From Tenodera sinensis (lineage: Eukaryota; Arthropoda; Insecta; Mantodea; Mantidae): a DNA stretch of 64,000 nt. Numbering within the stretch: the first letter of the stretch is position 1; every line of letters begins with the position of its first letter. This document shows positions 10,094-22,165 of the stretch, piece by piece. The notes under the pieces were generated by a model. It was not told the DNA's origin. It worked only from the letters and a program-made list of their open reading frames with translations, and did no database searches. Position numbers and translations under genes: made by a program. The DNA is taken from assembly GCA_030765045.1 (NCBI GenBank), contig CM060967.1, forward strand, positions 169,076,251-169,140,250. Direction: 5' to 3'.

Positions 10094-11664
10094 CATGAAA
10101 TCAGAAACATTACAGTGGCCGGCTCAAGTTAATCAGAATGTGTTCTCCCGATATAATGCTTGTTTAGCCTCGCGAGGGTGGACTTGGACATTTCCAGCAT
10201 CTTCTATAAGGTAAGAGTGTTATACATGTGGAGTTTATGTAGGAGCAAAGCCGGCTGTGGCACACTCAATCGCACTCAGGTGAAATGCCGTGCACCCGTT
10301 AGGTTTTAAATAAACCCTGTATTAAGCCGCCAGTTAGTTTGTTTGAAGTACAACTATGTTAGATTCAGCTTGAACCAAATAGCACAATGAAGTATGTTAT
10401 TGTTGTTCTCTTGCTCTTCTGATTGGATTCTCTCCATTATTCTACGAAAAAATAAAATATAGTGAAATATAATACAGTAAAATAAACCTGTAATCATCTG
10501 GCGATCTGCAACACTTCAGGTAGCAGCATTACTCATATCACATAGGTCAGGGGTGGGCAAATCTGCACCGCCTAATGATATCACGTGATGCCACAGTCAG
10601 GGGCAAAGCAGTATTTCACCCTTCTTCAACCCCGGCTCCTTCAAACAACACGCGTTCAAATATAAACAAGCAGAGTGGAACACAGCATCAATACGATCTA
10701 ACTCTTTCGAAACCAATAAAACGCAAAGGAGAGAGGCTTAGTTTTTTGCACAGGCATTTCCAGCAACTAAAGAAATGGTGTATCAAATTTTATTCCACTA
10801 TCTAATCAAATTCTTAATATATTAGTTTATATCCATTTTATTTGGTATAATTGAATTCTGTCTCGTCCGACAGGTGTTGAAGTACAAAGTTAATTTTTTA
10901 AAATTATATTTCTTATTACCTGTATAAAAAATTAAAGATTGAACCTTTTCATATAATGAGTTTTTCGTTAAAAACCTTTTTTAATACTGCAAAGTGTAAA
11001 CATGTCATAAAAACGCATTATCATATTGTTATTAATATAATAAACATGATTATTAAATTCCAAACGGACATTTTAATACCCATGTTCTGAACTACGCTGG
11101 GAAACAGTTGTAGGTTTGTTTATAGCTACATTTTTGTGGGAGAAGATAGATTTTGTAAATGAGAAAATTGTTTCCGAGAGAAATGAGTAAAGTTGAAAGG
11201 GAAGGTGTGGGCATGCGCATTTAGGAGATGGAGGTGCACTACTATCTGGTATCCAAAACAAATAAGCACCTTACGACCTTGTTTTATATGCCTTGTGTAT
11301 TTCAGTAAGTGCCGTACCGCTGTTAGCAGGCTGAGAACAGCCCGAGGTGTGTAAATCGTGTACCTGCCCTATTTGGGCTTACCACTTTCTGACGGGATGT
11401 GGGGTTTTGCAGGGTGAGGGGTGAAGTTTAGGTTGAGAGTAGAAGGGAGGTAGCAAGTCTATGCTCCTCAGCGGCTGCTTTTCAGTGTGCAACATTCGTT
11501 GGGCACTGCTGGTGTGAGTCCAAATATGGAGCTTAAAATTTTGAATTCCTTATGAAGCTTCTTCACTCCCAGGTAGATCTCTCAGTACATAACCAACTTA
11601 TCACATTAATATGCCATAAACGTTTTTCTTCAGGCCAACGTGAATTCCTACTTTCTCTTACTGA
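10094..11664. other. Unassigned intergenic sequence
   Basis: About 1.6 kb with no recognised gene or repeat. A 76-codon + frame (10575-10805) has no coding character. 11320-11480 is somewhat G-rich but featureless. Confidence 0.45.
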
Positions 11665-11950
11665 TTGTAGGCCATTAAACGTAACTGGTGCAATTTTAAA
11701 ATCATATAGCGATAAAGTTACCTATCTTGAGATTCTAATGCTGGTTTCTCATCAAAATGTATTGAAATACGTGCGTAAAGGAAAATAACACAGTAAATAT
11801 GTTTGACTTGTGCTGCTCTCTGACGGGCAACTACTAAATTGCTTCGACCGGCTACGGTGGCTGAAGTGAAATTTCCAACACGTCTACGCAAATACTGGCT
11901 AATAATAATAACTGAAGGGATACAAAATATAAAAACAGAAAATATTTAAT
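11665..11950 (+). repeat. Local direct duplication, copy 1
   Basis: Matches 12385-12670 over most of its length, e.g. GACCGGCTACGGTGGCT and CGTCTACG in the same order and spacing, with AACAGAAA near the end. The copies are clearly diverged by substitutions and small indels. No terminal signals were seen. Confidence 0.6.
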
Positions 11951-12384
11951 CACGTACTGCTTAAAATTCATTTTGCTGCCTCCCAGGTTCTCTGTATATA
12001 CGAACTGGGATATCCACTGTCAATGGGAAATGACCACTGTTGAAACTTTACACATTCCAAATTGATCGGTCATCAAATATAATCAATTACACGTTGACCA
12101 ACCTTGTTTATAAAAGTAAATTATTCATTAATATCTCCACCATATTTGCCATTTGTTCACAGAGCACAATAAACTTGTCACTATTACTGTCGGTAACTTT
12201 ATCCTTACTTCTTCTACCCACTACTCGTTTATCCATTATTTCAATAATCCAATAATGTGTTATTTTCCAAATCTGATATTGCATTCTCCCATTAATGTCT
12301 ACATGATCTCTGAATTTCCATACTTCTCCTTAACTAGAGCCTAAACGTTATGCTTTCACTAACGCTTATCCTGTATCTTTCTTA

Positions 12385-12670
12385 GCCCCTTAAGCTTCAA
12401 TGCTGCAATTTTAAACTAACATAGTGAGAGATAATATGGCTTGAGTTTCAAATGTTGGTTGCTCATTAAAACGTGTTGAAATAAATGCGTAAAGCAAACG
12501 ATGTTTGAGTAAATATGTTCGACTGGTGCTGCACTCTGACGAGCAACTACTACATTACTGCGACCGGCTACGGTGGCTAGACTGCAATTCCGAATACGTC
12601 TACGGGAAAAACAATGAGGAATAGCTAAAGGGAAACAACATATAAAGACAGAAAACAGAAACATTACAAT
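12385..12670 (+). repeat. Local direct duplication, copy 2
   Basis: Second copy of the 11665-11950 segment, 720 bp downstream in the same orientation. The intervening sequence is AT-rich and unassigned. Duplication or two insertions of one element are both possible. Confidence 0.6.
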
Positions 12671-12856
12671 CTGTACATTTCAGCTAGATAAAATAAGTTG
12701 TCGTACGAAAAGAAACTTAGCTTAGTTATTAAACTTGGTGCTTGAGGTGAAGATCACTCCGGTAGAATATGCAGAGGTTTTCAACAAACTTTCAGGCACC
12801 AAATAATCCCTTTTCAAGAAAATATTTTCGTTGCGTTTTAATAAAACGTTTACTAC

Positions 12857-13216
<360 letters not shown>

Positions 13217-13744
13217 TATGTATTTATTTATTAATTATTTTTTTGTTTGTTTTTGTTTGTTCATTCATTGATTCATTCATTTATTTAATTTCCCAAAGAG
13301 GTTTAAGTTTAGGAACCATTTATGTTACTTGTATTTAACTGAAACATTCGAGCATTCTTTAAATTGAAAATTGAGGGTAGAACACTCGAAGTCAACGATT
13401 TCCTAAGCCTACACGTTAGTGCATATACATGCAGGAAGTGAGCAAATGTTCAGTCAGTTAGTGTTGAGAGAGTTTATCATTTGAGTTTATTGTTGGTGTG
13501 TGCAGTAGAGTTGTTTATATTTGTGTTAAGGTTAAAATAGAACAGAATAGCTGTGACTTGTAGGTCACGATGAATTGTAACGTAAAATTAAGAACGAGTT
13601 GTGTGATTCAGTTTTAGAAGAAATAAAGCAATATTAAAGGTAACTTATGATTTGTCGTAATGTTATATGGTATTTTAATCAAAATCGTTGAGACATTTTT
13701 AAGGACCGCAAAAATAACCTAAAAATGAATTACAATTTCATAGA
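13217..13744. other. Unassigned sequence left of a LINE remnant
   Basis: T-rich at first, then unremarkable. May include the decayed 5' side of the LINE that starts to be readable at 13745, but no motif supports that. Confidence 0.35.
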
Positions 13745-14370
13745 TGATAAAGTAGGTACTCCTATCAGAGAATGAAGATGACTTGCAGAGATCTGTGTGT
13801 GAACTACAGAACATCTTAGAAAAGTATAATAATGTGAAAGTATCAGAAAACAAAACTAAATGTATGACTGTTACTGGCAAGGGAATCTGGAAAGTAAACA
13901 TAATAAGCCAGTAGAAGAAGTAACAATTTTCAATTATTTGGGTTCTCAAATATAAGAGTATGGCCATCAAAAAGACGTAGTAAAAATTGGAAAAATATAA
14001 TAAATTAAATAGCATAATCGGAATAAATTTCGGAAAACAAATGAGAAAATAAGTTCAAATAAATTTCACAATATCGTAGCAAAAGTGGTCCTCCTTTATG
14101 AAAGTGAAAGTTGGACATTTAGAGCAAGAGATAAAGCTAGAATTATTAGCTCACAAATGAGATTAGAATGCAATGGAATTGTAGAGAAATGGTTGAGGAT
14201 ATACATTATCAAATTAAATGGCTACAACATTTCCAAAGAATGTCAAATTCCCGTTTACCAAAGATGATACCTCAAGGTAAAAGAGTTCGAGGATGATTTT
14301 TGAACGGATGGAAAGACCAGTTTTCGTAATCGCAGAACGGGAAGAAAACACAATACTGCTTTGATGCGAC
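13745..14370 (+). mobile_element. Degenerate LINE, RT palm-to-C-terminus remnant
   Basis: Broken frames read ENEDDLQRSVCELQNILEKY, SENKTKCM, LLYESESWTFRARDKARII and SSQMR, then RVRG. This is the region after the YADD box to the C terminus of L1/RTE-type reverse transcriptases. Many stops and frameshifts. It runs straight into a purine-rich simple repeat, which probably formed its tail. Confidence 0.65.
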
Positions 14371-14690
14371 AAGAAGAGGAGGAGGAAGAAGAAGAAGAAG
14401 AAGGAGAAGGAGGAAGAGAAGGAGGAAGAGAAGGAGAAAGAGAAGGAGAAGGAGGAAGAGAAGGAGAAGATGAAGAAGAAGCAGAAGAAGGAGAAGGAGA
14501 AGGAGGAAGAGAAGGAGGAAGAGAAGGAGGAAGAGAAGGAGAAAGAGAAGGAGAAGATGAAGAAGAAGCAGAAGAAGGAGAAGGAGAAGGAGGAAGAGAA
14601 GGAGGAAGAGAAGGAGGAAGAGAAGGAGGAAGAGAAGGAGAAAGAGAAGGAGAAGGAGGAAGAGAAGGAGAAGATGAAGAAGAAGAACCA
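14371..14690 (+). repeat. (GAAGGAGGAAGA)n-type purine array
   Basis: About 310 bp of G/A-only sequence built from GAAGGA, GGAAGA and GAAGAAGCA variants with higher-order repetition (two GAAGATGAAGAAGAAGCAG blocks about 100 bp apart). It directly follows the LINE remnant and may derive from its 3' tail. Acidic or lysine-rich open frames through it are artefacts. Confidence 0.95.
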
Positions 14691-14738
14691 ATATTTTACT
14701 TCCCGTACTTAATAGACTTCTGTTTTCTTCTTTACCTA

Positions 14739-15088
14739 TATCGTCCCCCTATGTAGGACTTACAAGCCAGTGCCTAGATTGAGACATCTATCGAGGGGCA
14801 CAGGAACCTATGGACCGGGCAGAGTGAAGACCTGGAAGCGGGTGGTGAGCCTAGCACCAGGTATGGTAGAGAGGAAGAGGAAAATATGAAATGCAGTGAA
14901 ATCGATGAACGGAAAGGTTAGGATGGAGCAACTGGTGGAATGAGTGGCGGGGCAAATCGGAGAACCCGGAGAAAAGCCGCCCGGATTCAGTTTGGTCCAC
15001 TGAACATAATACACAAAATACCACATGCGGGTCCCTGGGATTGAACCAGGACCACCTAGGTAGTAGACGAACGGCCACGGCACCGCCT
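14739..15088 (-). mobile_element. SINE family S1, near full length
   Basis: Reverse-orientation copy. The tRNA-like head is at the right end (GGTGCCGTGGCCG near 15085-15073), the B-box region near 15040 (GGTTCAATCCCAGGG), the body has TTCTCCGGGTTCTCCG, and the 3' end has TAAGTCCTACATAGGGGGAC. The 3' block matches the 51149 copy (TAAGTCCTACATAAGGGGAG), so both ends of the family are defined. Confidence 0.8.
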
Positions 15089-15765
15089 TCCTACTTACTA
15101 TGCACTAAAATACAAACAAATTTTTAAATATAAATAAAATCTGTTATGAAATATGTCCTGCTTAATAAATGCATGTCATACAAGATCTGGTGACTATTTT
15201 ACTAAAATCGATATAGGTATAGGTTGTTGGTGCAGTAAAGAACTACCAGTTGAATGGGTAGGTGGGTGGGTACCATGCCCTGTGTCTGCGGCGGTCAATA
15301 GTGATTCGGTTTGGTCATCAGGAATTAATTCCGAGTAGAAGCAATATGGAATAACTGGCAGCATCATAACGGCTCTCCTAGGGGAAATCTCTCACAAACG
15401 GGACCTGAGGTCGCTTTGTGCCGAACAAAGGTGGAACAGGCCTAATGCCTCTGCAGCAGCGTTCAATTCTTTCCCACACACACACACAGAGCCATTTATT
15501 CAATTTTGTGACAAAGTCTATGTACCGAAACGTGTGACCACTAATTGGAGCATTGCTGCGGTTACGGATCCCAAAGGTATGCTTTGGGACCTTTTTTTTA
15601 ACAATCAGCCGTGTATTGCAAAAGAACCAATACGATTTACTTTGCAAAATATTGTATAGGCCCGCTCAACTCCACTCCACAGAGACCCCCTCAAATTATT
15701 CACTAGCTAGCTATATTTTACCACAGTAGTTTCCAAAGCTTGGAGTTTAAATAATAATTATTTTC
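15089..15765. other. Unassigned intergenic sequence
   Basis: No recognised gene or transposon. A short CA run lies near 15480 and a small minus-strand frame at 15378-15647 lacks any family signature. Confidence 0.4.
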
Positions 15766-16880
15766 TAACTAGCTGAAATACCCGACGTTGTCCGTGGTTT
15801 GATGATTTATCACTACAACATTTAGATTTAGGTTGTACTTGTCCAATAGTCTTGTGTTTCTTTGTTACTAGCTGAAATACCCGGCGTTGTCCGTGGTTTG
15901 ATGATTTATCACTACAACATTTAGATTTAGGTTGTACTTGTCCAATAGCCTTGTGTTTCTTTGTTACTAGGTGAAATACCCGGCGTTGTCCGTGGTTTGA
16001 TGATTTATCACTACAACATTTAGATTTAGGTTGTACTTGTCCAATAGCCTTGTGTTTCTTTGTTACTAGCTGAAATACCCGACGTTGCCCGTGGTTTGAT
16101 GATTTATCACTACAACATTTAGAGTTAGGTTCCACTTGTCCAATAGCCTTGTGTTTCTTTGTTACTAGCTGAAATACCCGGCGTTGTCCGTGGTTTGATG
16201 ATTTATCACTACAATATTTAGACTTAGGTTGCACTTGTCCAATAGTCTTGTGTTTCTTTGTTACTAGCTGAAATACCCGACGTTGTCCGTGGTTTGATGA
16301 TTTATCACTACAACATTTAAACTTAGGTTACACTTGTCCAATAGCCTTGTGTTTCTTTGTTACTAGCTGAAATACCCGACGTTGTCCGTGGTTTGATGAT
16401 TTATCACTGCAACATTTAAACTTAGGTTACACTTGTCCAATAGCCTTGTGTTTCTTTGTTACTAGCTGAAATACCCGACGTTGTCCGTGGTTTGATGATT
16501 TATCACTGCAACATTTAAACTTAGGTTGCACTTGTCCAATAGTCTTGTGTTTCTTTGTTACTAGCTGAAATACCCGGCGTTGTCCGTGGTTTGATGATTT
16601 ATCACTACAATATTTAGACTTAGGTTGCACTTGTCCAATAGCCTTGTGTTTCTTTGTTACTAGCTGAAATACCCGACGTTGTCCGTGGTTTGATGAATTA
16701 TCACTACAACATTTAGACTTAGGTTGCACTTGTCCAATAGCCTTGTGTTTCTTTGTTACTAGCTGAAATACCCGACGTTGCCCGTGGTTTGATGATTTAT
16801 CACTACAACATTTAGACTTAGGTTGTACTTGTCCAATATTCTTGTGTTTCTTTGTTACTAGCTGAAATACCCGACGTTGG
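15766..16880. repeat. 99-bp tandem array, 11 units plus a partial
   Basis: GCTGAAATACCCGACGTTG recurs every 99 bp from 15772 to 16861, with only substitutions between units and no indels. The unit length is divisible by three, so minus-strand frames stay open for 158 and 100 codons (a 33-residue repeat containing SDKSSNHGQRRVF). Stops in two units (near 16330 and 16430) argue against coding. The TACCCGRCGTTG core resembles a phrase common in insect RTE-type LINE 3' regions, so the array may derive from one. Confidence 0.95.
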
Positions 16881-16892
16881 GTAAGAAAGTTT

Positions 16893-17113
16893 CTTATTCA
16901 TTTTCTTATATCTTAGTCATACAAAGAGAACGGAATTTCAACGTTTTATCGCTCAAAGATTACTGTACTCTAACATTCCCCTTGTACCTACAAGGAAATA
17001 AGCAATAAGATAATTTGTACAAATGTTTATCTCGACTAACACGAAGAAGATATAGGAATAAGAGTTTGTAGGAATGGTTAGTACCTACAAGAGTAGAGAA
17101 AGTCATGTACATG
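16893..17113 (+). repeat. Family A dispersed repeat, right end
   Basis: From TTTTCTTATATCTTAG through CTTGTACCTACAAGGAAATA to GTAGAGAAAGTCATGTACATG. It abuts the 99-bp array within about 15 bp. The last terminal bases differ from the family. Confidence 0.75.
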
Positions 17114-17774
17114 TAGGTATTGCGCGGAGTTGTACCAAAGAGTGTTTCTTAGAGCGGATCTAATGGGTAAACTAGACTGAAGCCCTTGATCTGGCTGGTT
17201 TATCAATCCTGTAATTACAGCCTCCACGTCCATCAAGAGCCAGCCACGCCCTCAGCAGTCAAAGTATCAATACTTATTGATGAAACACTCTGCATGATGA
17301 GAACTGCTGGCTATTAATCAGTTAATCTCTCTTTATTAGTGAGCTTGTTTCTGGGTCAGCCAGCCCCACCCTCGTGTGGGGAATATTTGCTCTTGTTAAA
17401 TTAGAGTAGGCACAGTTTCCGAAGGTCCGTCCGTCCGTCAGTCAGTCATCTCCAGTAAACCGCGCCGAGCCGCGCCGCTCGCTGAGCCCTCTACCGAAAG
17501 AACAACAAACAATGCTACCAGCGTATGTTGACTTAACATTACCATCTGCTGGAAGATGATTCGGTTTTGTGCTGTCTGCTTGATCAATATGGTGGCAGCT
17601 GAATCAAGCCCGCGCAAACTGCTGACACCAGCACGTATCACAACCTGCAACCATCTTCCTTCATATGCTACATTAACACAACGCTAATCCGATTTAACAC
17701 TTAGCTTTAACAATGTGTTAAGTGGAGTGGCAGTGCCAACATATAAACGAGAAATTAAACTAAAAAGGGTCGGA
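17114..17774. other. GC-rich segment, possible promoter or exon, unassigned
   Basis: 17400-17640 is clearly richer in C+G than its surroundings, with CGCGCCGAGCCGCGCCG and TCAGTCAGTCAT (initiator-like). A 43-codon + strand frame starting near 17550 (MIRFCAVCLINMVAAES) has a signal-peptide-like start, but no homology is evident. It could be a first exon or a CpG-rich remnant of an insertion. No firm gene call. Confidence 0.25.
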
Positions 17775-18120
17775 TGTGCTGCACTCACATGTCTTTCTCT
17801 ACTCATTCTTGTACAAACTATTCTTACAGACACTTATTCTTTTATCCACTCCATGTTAATCGAGATAAACATTTACATATATTATTTTACTGCTAATTTT
17901 CTTGTAGATGCAAGGTAAATATGGGATGACAGTAAACTTTGAGTAATAGTCAAATGTGCAACGACTTTGAAATTCCATTTTCCTTGCATGGCCAGAGATA
18001 CTCCATTCTAGGAAAGTATTGGAAAATTGAGACAAATACCGAAGAACATCTCCTAATGCCTCACTCCACAACGGAATGAATTTAAGTAAATTGTATACTT
18101 TAACGAAATCTACTTTTTTT
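17775..18120 (-). repeat. Family A dispersed repeat, right half
   Basis: Minus-orientation copy starting ATGTGCTGCACTCACATG and TCTTTCTCTACTC, with the TTTTCTTGTAGATGCAAGG block. Moderately diverged; the left half is absent. Confidence 0.7.
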
Positions 18121-18489
18121 GTGCAATAAGACTGTCTACCTCTTACAGTTCACCAATTATAACATAACACCATAATAAAAACGTATATGAAATAAACAAA
18201 AATATTAATATTAATATAATAATGGTAATACTAAAACTTATTAACATAATACTAATAATTTTTATGCTAATAATAATGATTATGGTAATATTAATAACAG
18301 AAAAACGTAATAATAACCAATAAATAATAGAACTAATTAACTAATGGAGAACGCTAATGATAACAATAATCCTAAACATAATAATAAAAGTAATAACAAT
18401 AATAATGATAAGCATAATGATCATAAACACTAATAACGCTTAATAATAAATAAAGTATAATAATAAAAAAATTTTAATATAGAAATAAC
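18121..18489. other. Very AT-rich unassigned sequence
   Basis: Almost entirely A/T with scattered TAATAA motifs; probably a decayed margin of the adjacent (TAA)n array. Confidence 0.5.
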
Positions 18490-18725
<236 letters not shown>

Positions 18726-18781
18726 TAGTAATAAAATAATTATAATTATAATGGAGAAAATGAAATTACCAAAAGCAGTGG

Positions 18782-18830
18782 GGCCCTAATGACCAAGTTG
18801 TCGACGGGCCCTTAAACCCAACACACTCAC
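18782..18830 (+). repeat. Short retroposon tail, family T
   Basis: GGCCCTAATGACCAAGTTG then TCGACGGGCCCTTAAACCC and ACACACTCAC. Same sequence as 55717-55768 and, reversed, 27803-27854. The tail here turns into a run of C. Confidence 0.75.
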
Positions 18831-18849
18831 CCCCCCCCCCAAAGGGCGG

Positions 18850-19325
18850 CTCCAATACTACTCAGGATATTTGGAGACAGTTCTTTGACGTTTATCGTAA
18901 AGTGGCAATTAAAGTGAAACATCAGTTTATTCACTCATTGCTCTTCGCTGATGATCAGGCAATTATGACACACGATTGAGATGACATTAAATTTATATTG
19001 GAAAAGTTAATTGACTACTCTGGTTTAGGAGGTCTTGTGATAAATGTTTCCAAAGATAAAATATTTAGTAAGTGATAAGGATAGTAGGAATTTGAAATTT
19101 TGTAATAATAAAGTAAATAAAGTGGAACAATTTAAATATTCGGGATGTGTGCTTCACTTATCTGCTACAAGTTTTAAATGTGTAGAAAGTAATATCATAC
19201 AGGTAAAAATGCTATAAAACAGCGGAATAGTGTGCTTTGGAATAGGGACGTTGCAATGGAAACAAAGAAACTGATAGTTGATGTGATTGTGGAGAATATC
19301 CTGACTTATGAAGTGGAAAGATGAT
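18850..19325 (+). mobile_element. Degenerate LINE, reverse transcriptase fragment
   Basis: Broken frames read SLLFADDQAIMTH (catalytic FADD box), DDIKFILEKLIDYSGLGGLV, INVSKDKIF, then VWN-like thumb remnants and ILTYE. L1/RTE-like. Several stops. It ends where a minus-strand jockey element begins. Confidence 0.6.
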
Positions 19326-19329
19326 GGGA

Positions 19330-20756
19330 GTGGCATCATCATTATCCAAGGGCGTCCTTAGGAAGGCGGTAACTTTTCCTTCTCCAAGGTGCTCTGTGGT
19401 CGTATTGACCTAATGCCCGTACCAGTTGGTTGGTGTGGGAGTTAAGTTTGGAGTGCATGGTTCGGGATCGCTCCCTCACCAAGTCCATGATGTAGGGTAG
19501 TCCAGAATGGTTGTGAAGGATGTAAGACGGGAATCTACGCCCGGTATCATATATTGTTCTCAACGCCATATTCTGCAGTTTGCGTATGGTAGAGGGTGCC
19601 GCCGATGCTCAGGCTTCGCAGCCGTACAATATCAATGACGGGATGATTGCCCGGTAAATGCGTAGTTTTAGGAGATTTGGCATGGTGGATCGGAGGATAG
19701 GGTAGAGCTGTCTGAGCGCAGCGTGACCGAGTCCGGCCTTTGCGCGGACGTGTGGAGCGTATGTTAGCCCGCGGTCCAGGAGAACGCCTAAGTCTTTGGC
19801 GGAGGTTACCCATGGGATATTTCTCCGCCTGAGTCGAAGTGACCGTTCCGGCCACCAATGGCGAACCTTACCAAGGAGGAGTGCGGAGCTTCTCCCCGGA
19901 CTAATAGCCATTCTCCACTTCTCACTCCTACGGCCGACGGCGTCGAGTTGTCGTTCAAGAGGAGGGAGGCAATATCTCACATTCTTGTTTTGTGCCATGA
20001 TGAGGACGTCGTCCGCATACTGGCATGTCGCAGTGTGCTGTTCCGTGGGGAAATCGGACATGTATGCTGCGAAGAGTAGCGGGGAGTGTACACTGCCCTC
20101 TGGGATTCCTGCCGCTATATCTCATAGTGTGGACAGTCTTCCTTCCACTTTCACTCTGAAAGTGCGGTCCTGAAGGAAGCTGCTAATTAGTGTGAGATAT
20201 GGGGGAGGGATATTTGACTGCTTTAATTTGTACAGTAGGCCTTGGTGCCAAGGGTTGGCGAATGCCTTTTCCACGTCTAGCAGAACTGCTATGGTCTTGA
20301 AGTTTTCGTGGAAACTCAGGGGAACCTTCTCGGCCACACGCAGAAACTGCTTGGTCGTGGAATGACCCCGACGAAAACCAAACTGGTGATCCGGTAGGAG
20401 TTGCCTATCCTCAAAAAGAGGCGTTAGGTGGGTGAGGAGCAACCGCTCAAAAACTTTTGAGACGGTTGCGACAATGCTGATGGAACCGTAGTTGTTAGGA
20501 AAGACTGGGTTCTTGCCGAGCTTCAAGATAACACCACCCTCGGCTCCTTCCAGCATGATGGAAAGTAACGAAGACGTAGGCATGCATTGAAAATCTGGGT
20601 CCAGCGGACGACAGCCTTTTTGGGTAGGTGCTGGAGCATAAGCGCCATGACGCCGTCATGTCCAGGGGATTTATTTGGGTTTAGACTTTGGATTTCGGTG
20701 ATCACCGCTTTCGGGGTGATTATAGGAACCTAGATCTCCTCGAATTCGAATTCGAA
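19330..20756 (-). mobile_element. 5'-truncated jockey-type LINE (reverse transcriptase)
   Basis: Minus-strand pieces in N-to-C order: NPNKSPGHDGVMALMLQHLP (RT start), NNYGSISIVATVSKVFERLL, LPDHQFGFRRGHSTTKQ, then after a frameshift CQYADDVLIMAQ (intact catalytic box) and AKDLGVLLDRGLTYAPHV with LILYGCEAW-type thumb. The C terminus ends with DHRAPWRRKSYRLPKDALG near 19342. At least two frameshifts; RT block Y-R-P-I-S is altered to Y-G-S-I-S. The endonuclease and ORF1 are missing. The 5' truncation point abuts a family A copy at 20757. Confidence 0.85.
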
Positions 20757-21064
20757 GATATTCCTTGTTATTTGTGTTAGTTTTGGAGAATTTATACTTC
20801 TGTTACATGGACCATCGCTATTCATTTTTTATACATTAACCGTGAAAAGAGAACAGAATCTCAAAGCTTTAAAACATCTGACTATCGCTCAAAGTCTACT
20901 GTATTCTCATATTCCCGTTGTACCCACAAGGAAATAAGCAAGAAGATAGTTTCTGAAAATCTTTATCTCAACTAACACAAAGAAGATATAGGAATAATAG
21001 TTTGTAAGAATGGTTAATACAAGAGTGGAGAAAATCATTTGAGTGTAACACATCAGATTTTTAA
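20757..21064 (+). repeat. Family A dispersed repeat, right half
   Basis: Starts at ATATTCCTTGTTATTTGTG and ends GAGTGTAACACATCAGATTT with all right-half blocks present. The left half may have been separated by the adjacent jockey insertion. Confidence 0.8.
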
Positions 21065-21784
21065 CACATTTTACCGAAAATTTCCTTAAATGTTTCTATA
21101 TGCGACTATGATGTTAAAACTTCGTCACAGAGAATAAAGGGGTGTACAGAAATATGGCTGTGCTCTGTGCAATAGCGGTAGGCATTTAGTGGCGTGTTGT
21201 CATAGCCTTCTAAAAGCTAGTGTAGTGAAATTAATCAGTCCAGCAGAGATGAGATTTAATGGGTATATCATTGAGCGACAACCCAATTACCGTCTTTAGC
21301 AGAACCAGCCAGTCAGTCCGAACCGCCATGAAAATAATATCCTCATCATCAGATTCTGTTTTAGATGGGCTCTTGTTAAGCCCTTTGCGATCTGCACTAA
21401 TCGCATTGAAGTGGTCACATTTAGTGCTCAGCGTTTGTCAGCTGTTAGCCCTAGGGAATCACGGTCAAATGTGTCTGTCACCCATTGCCAATATTCGGCA
21501 AAGTGATGCAAACCTTAGGTCCCTTGAGTTGTGCCTCAGGTTGCGCTGATAAAAGATATTCTTGTATATGTACCATAGGAATCCACTCAGGACAGAGGTG
21601 GGGGACGCAGCGGCTGGGTGGCAATTCTTGGCCCTTCATGTGGGTTTAGTGTAACTTATATACAGAAATAGAGATAAAAGGTAAATATAACCCCTAATAT
21701 CCCTTGAGGCAAGGGTCTGCTACCAAGGTCAATGCTACTCACAGACTGAGCTAATTCCTGTAGGTTAAGTTCTATTTGCTTACA
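21065..21784. other. Unassigned intergenic sequence
   Basis: A 96-codon + frame (21259-21549) is Ser/Leu-rich without recognised motifs. The rest shows no gene or repeat. Confidence 0.4.
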
Positions 21785-22165
21785 TAGTTACACAGTTTGT
21801 TTACACCTCGACCAACTGTCTCTAAACACTTCACTAAATTCTTGGGACCATCTCTGTCGTGGACGTCCTGTACTTCTTTTTCCAAGCCAAGGATCCCAGG
21901 TCGTTGTGGCATAGGCCCATCTGCTTTGAGACATCCTGGCCACGCCCTCCCCATCGCCATTTATGAGCTCTTGCTCTAGTGGCCACAACTTGAACTTGAA
22001 CACATTCTCCATTCCGTGCTTTCTTTTTAGCCCCTCATTTCGTATTTTGTACCCGAGTTTGATCTCCAATATCTTCCTTTCCATTTTCCGCTGGCACACC
22101 TGTATCACTTCAGTCTGTTTTCTTGTAAATGACCAAGTCTGACACTGGGATGACGCAAGTTTCAA
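21785..22165 (-). mobile_element. LINE C-terminal remnant (L1/RTE-like)
   Basis: Minus strand reads CQTWSFTRKQTEVIQVCQRK, MERKILEIKLGYKIRNEGLK and, further on, WDPWLGKRSTGRPRQRWS. This is the conserved post-RT tail (TWS, RxMERxxL, IRNE, GRPRxRW). The frame is open for this part, but palm and endonuclease are absent. Its 5' side joins a family A copy. Confidence 0.8.

Noticed and set aside
14272..14756. Glu/Gly-, Lys/Glu- and Leu-rich open frames
   Set aside because: All arise from the purine-rich simple repeat 14371-14690.
15758..16729. A 33-residue repeat protein on the minus strand
   Set aside because: The frame is open only because the unit is 99 bp; stops occur in two units and there is no start, splice or flanking coding context.
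15766..16880. A CRISPR array
   Set aside because: The whole 99-bp unit is repeated, with no unique spacers, and the surrounding genome is eukaryotic.
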